Below, in pieces: positions 43,438 through 52,000 of a DNA stretch of 64,000 nucleotides. A program made the translations under genes and the position numbers. The notes below the pieces were generated by a model. That model was given only the letters and a program-made list of their open reading frames with translations. It searched no databases and was not told where the DNA came from. The DNA comes from Flavobacterium sp. 90 (GTDB lineage: Bacteria > Bacteroidota > Bacteroidia > Flavobacteriales > Flavobacteriaceae), in NCBI RefSeq assembly GCF_004339525.1, contig NZ_SMGE01000001.1, positions 3,782,001 to 3,846,000 on the forward strand, given 5' to 3'. Every line of letters starts with the position of its first letter. The first letter of the stretch is position 1.

Positions 43438-43484
43438 ACAAAGCCACCATTACAAGTTTTTTGATCTTCTTATGGTGGCTTTGT
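43438..43484 (-). terminator. Hairpin after the 43557-46154 fibre gene
   Basis: ACAAAGCCACCAT and ATGGTGGCTTTGT form a perfect 13-bp stem with a 21-nt loop. T run is poor, so possibly a processing or attenuation signal. Confidence 0.5.
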
Positions 43485-43556
43485 ATTAAATTATACTAAA
43501 AAAAGAAACTAAAATTTACTTCTGTTTTTTTTTTTGCATTTATTGCGAATATTGAA

Positions 43557-46154
43557 TTAAAATGTAATCATTATAACTCCTGTTGATGTTCTATATAAAT
43601 GATTAATTGGAAGTACGGTTTTAGCAGAAGTATTATCTTCAAAAACTGGAACATTCTCAATTATTTTATTATTCTTAATCCATTTTTGAGAAATTTCTTC
43701 CTCCAGTTGAATTATATTTCCGGTCTCAGTTGTAGTTAATAATTTGCTATATGGCTTTTCATATTTTTGCAAGTATGTGCCAACAGCTATCCAAATATTC
43801 CCCTTTGTACTAACCAATTGAGTCAACATATTTCCAGATGCATTAAGTAAACCTTTGTATGCGCCTGTTGCTACATTTGCTTGCCTAAATACATTTCCTG
43901 CAAATGAATAGATATTTCCATTAGAATAGGTTGGACTTATGTTATAACTTATGTTGAGGGCTTCTGAAGTGGTAATTCCTGTAGGATCTGTTTTATAAGC
44001 TGTTGCTCCAAAAGTACTTACGAAACGAACATAGGAATCAATAGGACCCTGATACACACGACCTGTACCTGTTCCTATTCTACTTGATACCCCTGCCATT
44101 GTTGTTTTAAATATGGGATTACTTCCAAATTGAGTAGTGTAAATATTATCAGAAGAATCAATTGCTAAATACGGATGATGATTTCCTATTGCTTTAATTG
44201 TAGATTTAACCCCTGCTGGTGTAATTTTATAAATTGTTCCCGCTGTTTGAGGATATGAATTAGCTAGCAGGATTAAATTTCCCAAAGAATCAAACACGAT
44301 GTTTCTGCAATTTGGAACTCCGGTAGAGAGAGTAGTTACGGTACCATTAAGTGTAATTTTAGACACAGAACCGTCTCCCGAATTTGCCGTATATAAAATA
44401 TCATTAGATACAACCAGTACTAATGGCGCTATACCTGCGGTGGCTAGTAAAGAAGATTCGCCTTTGTAGTTTATTTTGTATATATCATTATCTACCAGTG
44501 CATAAATGTTTCCTTGAGAATCTTCAACAATATTTTTAATAGTTCCTATATTCCATTCGGCAGTTTTAGTATACAAGTAATTTGAGGAATTTTTCAGTAA
44601 ATTCAAATTTATGTTACTATTAACTTGCAATGGTGTGTCTAAAATCAATCTATCGGATTTATAGAAGTCATCCAGTACAATTTCTCCGGTATTTGTGGTT
44701 CTGTTACCTCTGTTTTGCTTTTCAAGTATAGTAGCAGATCCTGAACCATAAAGAATATTAAATACTCCCTTTGGATTTAATGAGAACACTATACCAGCTT
44801 GAGGAAAATTAAGTATGACACTAGAAGTTCCCAAAGTCGTATCAAATTTAATAAAATCTGATCCATCAAATCTGGCGTAATAAATATTACCTTCGAATAG
44901 TTCTACTGAATTCATGCGTTTACCGTTACCGGCAATTACGCCCAATCTAGTGATCTGACCTGTATTTGAAACTTTGCTTACAGTAAAGCTATCATTATCT
45001 AAAAAACCTGCCTGTACTTGATTAACGGTATAAACAGTATCCTTGTCTACAAAAAAGAAAGGTATACCATAAGTTGCACCTGAACCAAATGCTGAATATA
45101 GAACTTGACCCTCAGGGCTTATCTTATAAAAAGAGGCATCGCTATATCCAACATCAGTATATAAATTATCAAAGCTGTCAAATAAGATATTGTTATTTAA
45201 ATAGTAATTAAAAGTTTTTGGAAATGTAAAAAACAGACTGGCTTCTAATGCTGTATTAAGTTTGTATATCGAATTTCCCAAAGCTTGGCTTACGTATATA
45301 TTATTAGCCGAATCTATACCTAACTTACTAACCTGTGGAAGAAGTGTTTTGTCGTAAGCCGGAGACGTTAATACTCCGTTAGAATCAATCTTGTAAAGAT
45401 TGAAATCTAAAGCTGTAAAGTAAATATTTCCCAGATTATCTGCGCACCAAGTGTTAATATAGGATTTTGCCTGAAAAGGAATAGCAGTTACTATTTTATC
45501 AGGGGTAATCTTAACAATTTGCATAGTTGAATTGTCTTGAAAATAAGCATTTCCTTTTTTATCAATTCCGCATTTAGCACTGATGGTCGAAAAGTATTTA
45601 CTTAAATCTATTCTGGTTTCTGCAAACTTATCAGAAGAAAGCATGTTTGAGAATCTAAGTCCTGATTTTCCAGGAGCTCCTTGAATTAGTAATTCATTGT
45701 TATCTGATATAACATTACTATTAATAATATTATTTCCTTCGGCATTAAATTTAGGTAAATAGTTAGAAGTACCACTAACTGTTGTTCCTCCGGAAATTGT
45801 TACATCTCCTGAGCCTAGTAACGTTTGTCCGTTAATTGTACTTATATTAATTCCTGAAACTAACCGATCTTGTTTTTCTGCTAATGCCGGTACTATCGGA
45901 TAATCTGCTGTGCCCGCCAGATCTCCGGATAATCTAATGATTCCTTTTTGATAATAGGTCGCATCTTGAATTTGTTCATCTTTACCAAATTCACTCCACG
46001 GAATAGATTTTATTTCATTATTAGCACCATGAACTAAAACATTGTCGGTTGGTTCACCTTTATTAACGGTATTTAATTTTAAAGGTTTATTGATATTTTG
46101 AGTGGGTCTTAATGCTCGTGTTTTGTCAGGTTGTTTTTCCATGTTTTCTTTCAT
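43557..46154 (-). CDS. NHL-repeat tail fibre, class B anchor
   Basis: 865 residues (a second ATG four codons in is possible). Class B anchor near residues 20-55 (INKPLKLNTVNKGEPTDNVL), a fibre-shaft segment (INGQTLLGSGDVTISG), then about 600 residues of propeller-like blades (DKKGNAYFQDNS, DSANNIYVSQALGNSIYKL, DSSDNIYTTQFGSNPIFK), enough for two propellers. The C-terminal LYRTSTGVIMITF is shared with the exported protein at 46606-47874. Last gene of the operon started at promoter 8. Confidence 0.65.
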   Translation of the reverse strand: MKENMEKQPDKTRALRPTQNINKPLKLNTVNKGEPTDNVLVHGANNEIKSIPWSEFGKDEQIQDATYYQKGIIRLSGDLAGTADYPIVPALAEKQDRLVSGINISTINGQTLLGSGDVTISGGTTVSGTSNYLPKFNAEGNNIINSNVISDNNELLIQGAPGKSGLRFSNMLSSDKFAETRIDLSKYFSTISAKCGIDKKGNAYFQDNSTMQIVKITPDKIVTAIPFQAKSYINTWCADNLGNIYFTALDFNLYKIDSNGVLTSPAYDKTLLPQVSKLGIDSANNIYVSQALGNSIYKLNTALEASLFFTFPKTFNYYLNNNILFDSFDNLYTDVGYSDASFYKISPEGQVLYSAFGSGATYGIPFFFVDKDTVYTVNQVQAGFLDNDSFTVSKVSNTGQITRLGVIAGNGKRMNSVELFEGNIYYARFDGSDFIKFDTTLGTSSVILNFPQAGIVFSLNPKGVFNILYGSGSATILEKQNRGNRTTNTGEIVLDDFYKSDRLILDTPLQVNSNINLNLLKNSSNYLYTKTAEWNIGTIKNIVEDSQGNIYALVDNDIYKINYKGESSLLATAGIAPLVLVVSNDILYTANSGDGSVSKITLNGTVTTLSTGVPNCRNIVFDSLGNLILLANSYPQTAGTIYKITPAGVKSTIKAIGNHHPYLAIDSSDNIYTTQFGSNPIFKTTMAGVSSRIGTGTGRVYQGPIDSYVRFVSTFGATAYKTDPTGITTSEALNISYNISPTYSNGNIYSFAGNVFRQANVATGAYKGLLNASGNMLTQLVSTKGNIWIAVGTYLQKYEKPYSKLLTTTETGNIIQLEEEISQKWIKNNKIIENVPVFEDNTSAKTVLPINHLYRTSTGVIMITF

Positions 46155-46379
46155 TTGTTCGTTTTCTTTGAATTAAGTTGTTTTGTTACATGAAGTTTCT
46201 TAGAGGAAAATTTATTGTTTAAGTATTAATATAAACTTGTTTTAATGACAATAATGAAGCTAAGTTTGTCTTAATACATTTGTAAAAAACACCCAGGATT
46301 ATCAGAAAATTTATGCCTCCAATAATCTTGAGTGCCTCAGTTTAAAAGTGACGTAATACTTTATTTTTAAATACAGATT
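46155..46379. other. Gap inside the fibre operon
   Basis: 225 bp with an imperfect hairpin (CCAGGATTAT / ATAATCTTGAG) near 46290-46332; no gene and no regulon element. Confidence 0.3.
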
Positions 46380-46571
46380 TTATTTTTCTTCTTTCAAAAA
46401 CAAAGGCGTAATACTTGGTAATGCAGCCGATAAAAACAAACCAATCAATTTAATTCTGTTGATGGTTATCAATGAAAAACCAGCTTCTTGCAAAAGATCG
46501 AATTTTGTATCGATAAAGCCTGTTAAGACAATTAAAAGACTAACGATTACAGCAATTTTTGTTTTGTACAT
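46380..46571 (-). CDS. Small two-helix membrane protein
   Basis: 63 residues with two hydrophobic segments (IAVIVSLLIVLTGFI and IKLIGLFLSAALPSI) linked by a short charged loop, and a charged tail. The form is that of small holin-like proteins, but there is no family match I can claim. It lies 34 bp after the exported fibre-like gene. Confidence 0.45.
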   Translation of the reverse strand: MYKTKIAVIVSLLIVLTGFIDTKFDLLQEAGFSLITINRIKLIGLFLSAALPSITPLFLKEEK

Positions 46572-46605
46572 ATAAATTAGGTTTAAGTTTATTAGAGTAA
46601 GTATT

Positions 46606-47874
46606 TTAATACGTAATCATTAATACACCTGTTGAGGTACGATAAAGATTTCCTGCTGTCAAACCGCCTGCTAAAGCTGCTGTATTATCTGAATAAATAG
46701 GTACTTCAGTGATTTTTTTGTTTTGTTGTACCCATTCTTTTGTGGGAACGGCTTTTCCTGTGGGTTCTGCATTGATAAGTGCATTTGTGACACTAGGCAA
46801 TGTTGCCAGTCCATTTTTTAAGATCGTAAACGCATCTGATCTAGATAACCATTTGCCATTACCAACATTAAAAATTCTATCAGTTGCGGAATAACTATAC
46901 GAATTTGCGGCTGTATAATCAGTTGCATAAATTCCAACTACTGTTTCACCTACAGAATAAGCAGTATTGTACCCTCCTGAAGCAAATGAGTAATCACCAA
47001 TTGCTCTGTTGCCATAACCGCCAATTATACCGCTTCCTGCGCCTAATGCTCTATTATCTTCTCCTCCCAGAACAGAGCCTTTACTTCCTGCCTGATTTCT
47101 ATATCCGCCAACAACTACAGCAAAATCAGCTCCGCCTGTAGAGTTTGCGTCTCCGCCACCTATAAATGAATCGTGGCCGCTAGACATTATATTATTATGT
47201 CCGCCGGAAATGACACCATGAGAATTATTGTTAGTATTATTATATCCTCCTCCAATCGTAGCTCTCATTCCGGTAGCACCAACTGTTTCGCTTTCGCCAT
47301 AACTATTACTTAAGTCTACAGCATCAGAACCAATGTTTCCAAAATATGCTGGATTTCGATCTGTTCTCACTATTCCATAACCATTACCTTCGCTTATTAA
47401 AGCGACTCCCATATCAGATTTTAAGGCAAGTTGTCCATTTTGGTTTGGTAAAGTGATAAAAGTTTGTGAGTAAAGTGTTTGCGAGTCAGAAGGACTTAGT
47501 TGAATACAATTACCTCTAGATGAATTGTAAAAAGAAATTGCTCCATTTCTTAGGTAAACTTTACTTCCGTTTGTTACATTTCGAACAGATATTTCATTAT
47601 TACTTATTTTAGATTCGGTAAAAGAATTTGATATTATTAATGGTGATGTCGCGTTATTTCCATTGCTTAGAACATTTTGTAAATTCTGAGAACCGCCGCT
47701 TAGAACACTTTTAGGTATAAACTTTACAGTTTTATCTTTTCCCCAAACAAGTACGCTATCATTAGCAAAGCCTTTGTTAACTGTGCTCAGTTGTAAGGGT
47801 TTTGTTATGATTTGATTTTGTGCGCCAGCCATCATCCCGATGATTAACATGCACAGTATAATTACTTTTTTCAT
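46606..47874 (-). CDS. Exported fibre-like protein, class B module, YadA-like repeats
   Basis: 422 residues with a Sec signal peptide (MKKVIILCMLIIGMMAGAQ), followed at once by the class B module (ITKPLQLSTVNKGFANDSVL). Residues about 190-320 have YadA-head-like G-x-x-N-x-(A/S)-x-G-x-x-S units (GGYGNRAIGDYSFASGGYNT). It ends in LYRTSTGVLMITY, as does the next fibre. A signal peptide is unexpected on a tail part that is assembled in the cytoplasm. Either a surface protein that shares the module, or a recent fusion. Confidence 0.6.
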   Translation of the reverse strand: MKKVIILCMLIIGMMAGAQNQIITKPLQLSTVNKGFANDSVLVWGKDKTVKFIPKSVLSGGSQNLQNVLSNGNNATSPLIISNSFTESKISNNEISVRNVTNGSKVYLRNGAISFYNSSRGNCIQLSPSDSQTLYSQTFITLPNQNGQLALKSDMGVALISEGNGYGIVRTDRNPAYFGNIGSDAVDLSNSYGESETVGATGMRATIGGGYNNTNNNSHGVISGGHNNIMSSGHDSFIGGGDANSTGGADFAVVVGGYRNQAGSKGSVLGGEDNRALGAGSGIIGGYGNRAIGDYSFASGGYNTAYSVGETVVGIYATDYTAANSYSYSATDRIFNVGNGKWLSRSDAFTILKNGLATLPSVTNALINAEPTGKAVPTKEWVQQNKKITEVPIYSDNTAALAGGLTAGNLYRTSTGVLMITY

Positions 47875-47911
47875 ACTGATTATTTTTTTGTGATGTTTTA
47901 TTCTGTTTTTT

Positions 47912-48529
47912 TTATTTTGATATTATAAATTCTTCAGAATCATCCAAACCACCAATGGTGTCTATTAATTTAATAATAGTACCAGATGGTAAATCAAGCC
48001 ATGTTATAGATGTTTTTGGGTATGTACCATTGAACCAACCTCTGGAAAAATCCGATTCTCCCGGTCTCTTATACACAATATAAATTCCATTATATACACC
48101 ACAGCTTAATGATCTTAGTAATACTTCGTCATTAAGTTCATAAGTAATAAGTTCACCGTAATATTGATCATTAGGATTGAATGATATAATTCTTCCTACA
48201 CTATTGTTTGCTTTAGAAAAACTGCTCATCAAACTTGTATCTCCGCCATAATACGTTGCTTCACACAGGAAATTATTTTCGCAATATCCAATGACACTAT
48301 CACCGATTTCTAATTCATCGGCTGTATTTGGGTCAACTTTAAAAATTAGAAACTGTCCTGATGGAATAATTTTATCTCCAAATAATGTATCAATTCCTTC
48401 AATATCTTTTGCTGGAATTTTTTCGCTTTTATGTCTGAAGGAATCCCAAGTGTCCCAAAATTGCAATTGTGTAGGTTTTAAACCTGTTCTAAACCAGCTT
48501 CTAATAGTTTTTAATGATTGTATAGCCAT
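47912..48529 (-). CDS. Short tail fibre, class A anchor
   Basis: 205 residues. Class A anchor (WFRTGLKPTQLQFWDTWDSF, then KSEKIPAKDIEGIDTL) followed by a single compact beta-rich domain. It may be a base for other fibres or a small head on its own. 37 bp upstream of the exported fibre-like gene. Confidence 0.65.
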   Translation of the reverse strand: MAIQSLKTIRSWFRTGLKPTQLQFWDTWDSFRHKSEKIPAKDIEGIDTLFGDKIIPSGQFLIFKVDPNTADELEIGDSVIGYCENNFLCEATYYGGDTSLMSSFSKANNSVGRIISFNPNDQYYGELITYELNDEVLLRSLSCGVYNGIYIVYKRPGESDFSRGWFNGTYPKTSITWLDLPSGTIIKLIDTIGGLDDSEEFIISK

Positions 48530-48609
48530 TTTTTATCTTTTTTAAATTATGTAATTAAGTTTTAATGATTTTTTTGTTGTTACCTCTATAATGAGTGGAT
48601 TTTTGGTTT

Positions 48610-48720
48610 TTATAGAGTGCGAATGTTTTCTTTGAATGTTTGATTTGGCAAAAATTGAAAATTATTCTTATCAGGTATTTTTGGCATTTTAGTAATGCCA
48701 TTTGGTAATACATAATCCAT
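48610..48720 (-). CDS. 36-residue protein at the head of the fibre operon
   Basis: ATG at 48720-48718, stop at 48612-48610. MDYVLPNGITKMPKIPDKNN then FQFLPNQ... shares MDY, PK-x-PD-x-x-NF with the 64-residue protein at 38159-38353. Both are the first coding region after a regulon promoter. Too short for family assignment. Confidence 0.45.
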   Translation of the reverse strand: MDYVLPNGITKMPKIPDKNNFQFLPNQTFKENIRTL

Positions 48721-48842
48721 AATGGTTATTGTTTTAAAATGATTAATATAAAATGTTGTGATTACTTTTTTGAGAAAATCAGAGGCGAGTTAGCAAGTTG
48801 TTATGGTATAAAAACAGATGCCTCTATTTGATATTTGAGGGT

Positions 48843-48909
48843 GTAAAAGTAAGTCAGAAGAATACAAAATGAAGAGAAAAAAGCCCACTGTTTTCAGTAG
48901 TTTCAGTAG
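48843..48909 (-). promoter_or_regulatory. Regulon promoter 8 (fibre operon)
   Basis: CAGTAGTTTCAGTAG (48895-48909), 44 bp from TACTTTTAC (48851-48843). It is back to back with promoter 9. Confidence 0.75.
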
Positions 48910-48918
48910 AATGTAAAC

Positions 48919-48984
48919 TTGCTGAAACTACTGAATTCTAGAGGTTTGAAATTTCAAAATAACAGATGTTGATAGTACTTTTAC
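48919..48984 (+). promoter_or_regulatory. Regulon promoter 9 (large effector, divergent)
   Basis: On the plus strand TTGCTGAAACTACTG (48919-48933) lies 43 bp before TACTTTTAC (48976-48984); the ATG follows at 49007. The two inverted copies at 48895-48909 and 48919-48933 are 9 bp apart. Confidence 0.75.
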
Positions 48985-49006
48985 ATCCGGAAAAAACACT
49001 ATAGCG

Positions 49007-52000
49007 ATGAGTAAAAATGCAATTCACAATTTCAATCTTTCAATAAAAAATAGTGCTGATATAAAAAGTTCAGAACACTTAACAGAAGCTATCATAAAAG
49101 AGTTAGCCAAAGTTTCAAAAGAAATAAATCAGCAAAAAGATATAGAGCAAATATGGCAGGAGCAAAAAACTCTAAATGCTATTGCAAACAATTCTAGTAC
49201 CTCAATCGGAGAAGGCGCTACAAATACTACTGCTGGAAAAAATGAAAAGCAACTAGTATCGGTGAGCAATACTTCTTCGGTTTCTGAGGGAACAAAAGAA
49301 AATCAAATAGTCTCAACTGGAGAAGGCATCAACGGCGTATTAAAGTTGGTTGGTAATACTTCTTCAGTTGGTGAGACAATAACATCAACTTCCAACGCTT
49401 CAATCGGAGAAGGCGTTGCTGATACCACTGGCGGTCCAATAATGAGTTCTGCCGAATCAGCCAACAATACTTCTCCGATTCAGGGAGCCCAGAATAATGC
49501 TAACACTATAATGTCTCAGACTTATGCAAATGTGGCAGCGCAACAAACGCTGGCAGTTCCTCAAATGCTTCAGGCTGGAATTGATGAACCAAGTATCGAA
49601 ATTATTAAAGAAGAAATTAAAAAGAAATTAGATCAGGCTACTGCTATCAATGATACTGTTGCAAAAGACTATTGGACCAACATTTCCGAAGCTTTTAATA
49701 ATATAAATACTTCTGCAAAAGATTTTGATGGTAAGCCAGAACATACGCTGTTTACACAAATGTATGCTTCATTAAAACAAGCAAATCAGGTTGTAACGGC
49801 TCAAAATTTTAATTGGGATATTGTTCGCGAAAAAATGATCAAATCGATTGATGCTAATATACTCAAAGGAAAAATTTCTAGTGACAGTTCGGTACGTTGG
49901 AAACTAATTCAAAAACAATTAAAGGATGATACAATTAATATCGCAAATCTGTTTGAACGATACAACGAATTATTTTTATTGCTAAAAGAAGTTGAAGGAC
50001 TTGAAAAATTTCCATCTACGATTACCATAACCACAAAAACCAAAATCTATCCTAATTTAAGTGCTGACAGACTTTATGCCGAAATTGGAAAAGAAAATGT
50101 TTATGTTTTCTTAAAAGAAATAAATAACAAGGAGATTACGGGAAGTGGTGTAAATAAAGGAGCTGTTAAAATTAAAAATACTGACGCCACTAAATTTATC
50201 GTTGGAGAAAGCTTGGATTTTATTCTTGATGAGGTTCTTGTAAACGATATTAAGTTTGAAAAGAAAGATATCAATTGGATTGTTTATAATAGCCAAAAGA
50301 AAAATGACAAAGGAATTATTTTTATAAACGAAGGAACTTCCTTTAGTTATAATTTTGATACACCAGGAAAATATAAAGTAGAAGCTTATGGTAATAATCC
50401 GGGATCAAATAGTAATAAAAAGGAAATTGTAAAATTAGCGGCTTTTGTAGAAGTAGAAATAATCGCTCAGGAAATTACAATTGTACCTCCGGCAACAATT
50501 AAAACCAATTTTATAAGACCTTTTACAGAAGAACAGTCATTTAAAGTAACCTTAAAAAATCCTGAAGTAAAAACATTAAATCCGCTAAAACTTTATTATC
50601 AGATTGCTTATACAAACGCAGATAAAGTAACCACAATTTCAGACGAACAAGAATTGGATTCTACAGGTATTGTTAAGCTTGCTATGCCAAATTTTGGAGA
50701 ATACAGTATTAAAGTGGTTAGTAAAGATCAATATACTTTGAATCAAAAATACAGTATTAAGACAATCAAAAACTTTATTAATAGCATTGAGATAACAGAT
50801 AATAAGGCTGAAAAGGATATTTATTTATGGAGTATAACAAATCAAAAGGTCATATTTAAGGCTCAAAACTTTATGATTGAGCCAGCTACTCCACAGGAAA
50901 AACAAAATATAAAATGGCTGGTTTATGATAAAAATGGTAAAATATACGTACCGGATCGTTTGCCATTGCAATTAGAAAATAATGAGGCAGGAAAGCAATA
51001 TTTGGTTAAAGGAGAATCTTTTACCTTTTCAATTCCTAAAGTAGAAGGTGAATTTACAATTGAAGCTTATAGTAATGTTAAACAAGGTTCTAAATCAACA
51101 TCAATAAAAAAAATATTCGTAAAACATCCAGAAGTAACTGAAGCTTATTGGACTTATAATGACGGAAGCAAAAAGAAAACATCTGGCTTTACCGGAGAAA
51201 TTAATCATATCAAAGCAAGTATTCCAGGATACTTTAATCAGCCGGTAAGAATTAAATTCTATTTAAACGACAGTAGGGAGGTTAATTATTATAATGATAC
51301 TACAACCAATGGTGATGGTAAAATCAATAAAACCTTAAAATTTGATGCGAATTTGCAGAAACATTTTGGACTTAAAAATGGAAAAACTGCCAAAATTAGA
51401 TTTGAACTCGAAGGAATACAAAAGGGAAATGTGCCTTATTTATTTAAGGAAAATGCCAACGCTTATAAAGAAACTTTATTAAATGTTACGACAAGTGCAA
51501 AAATAACCGATGCTTATTTCATGTATGACGGTAATCGTGTAAAACCGGAGGATAAAATTCCGTTTAGTAAGAAAGGTACCACTGTAACCATAGTTGCCAA
51601 AACACAAAATATGGTTGGAAAAGAAATTGTACTAACCGCTCATAAAGTGAGTGAAAATCCAGCTTTTAGACACGCGGTAAAAGTAAATTCAGAAGGTGTT
51701 GCTACTGTTAGTTTTATTATAATGCCCGCTAAAGCGGCAAAAAACGGAACCGTAAATAAGTACTATGTTGGTATTGAAGGATATTCTACGAAACATTTGA
51801 CAGATAAGATGATTAATATGGTTGTAGGTGTAACGAGTAAAGGTAATAAAACAGCTAATTTAACATGGGGTTCTTTAGTTAACCAAAAATTTAGAGAAAA
51901 AGTAATAGAAATTTGTGAAGATTTATGGCCTGAAAATACAATAGAAATGGCCAATGGACTTATGGCAGTAATGTATAGAGAAACGAATAAAACATTTGCT

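Noticed and set aside
8722..48529. Diversity-generating retroelement behind the fibre variation
   Set aside because: No reverse transcriptase, no template/variable repeat pair with A-specific changes was seen; differences between fibre copies are block-like.
8722..48529. Complete prophage
   Set aside because: No recognisable capsid, portal, terminase, integrase, replication genes or tRNA-flanked att repeats in the window.
22952..48984. CTACTGAAA tandem repeats as a CRISPR array or phage att sites
   Set aside because: Copies are scattered, short, always oriented towards a gene and tied to a -7 box; there are no regular spacers and no cas genes.
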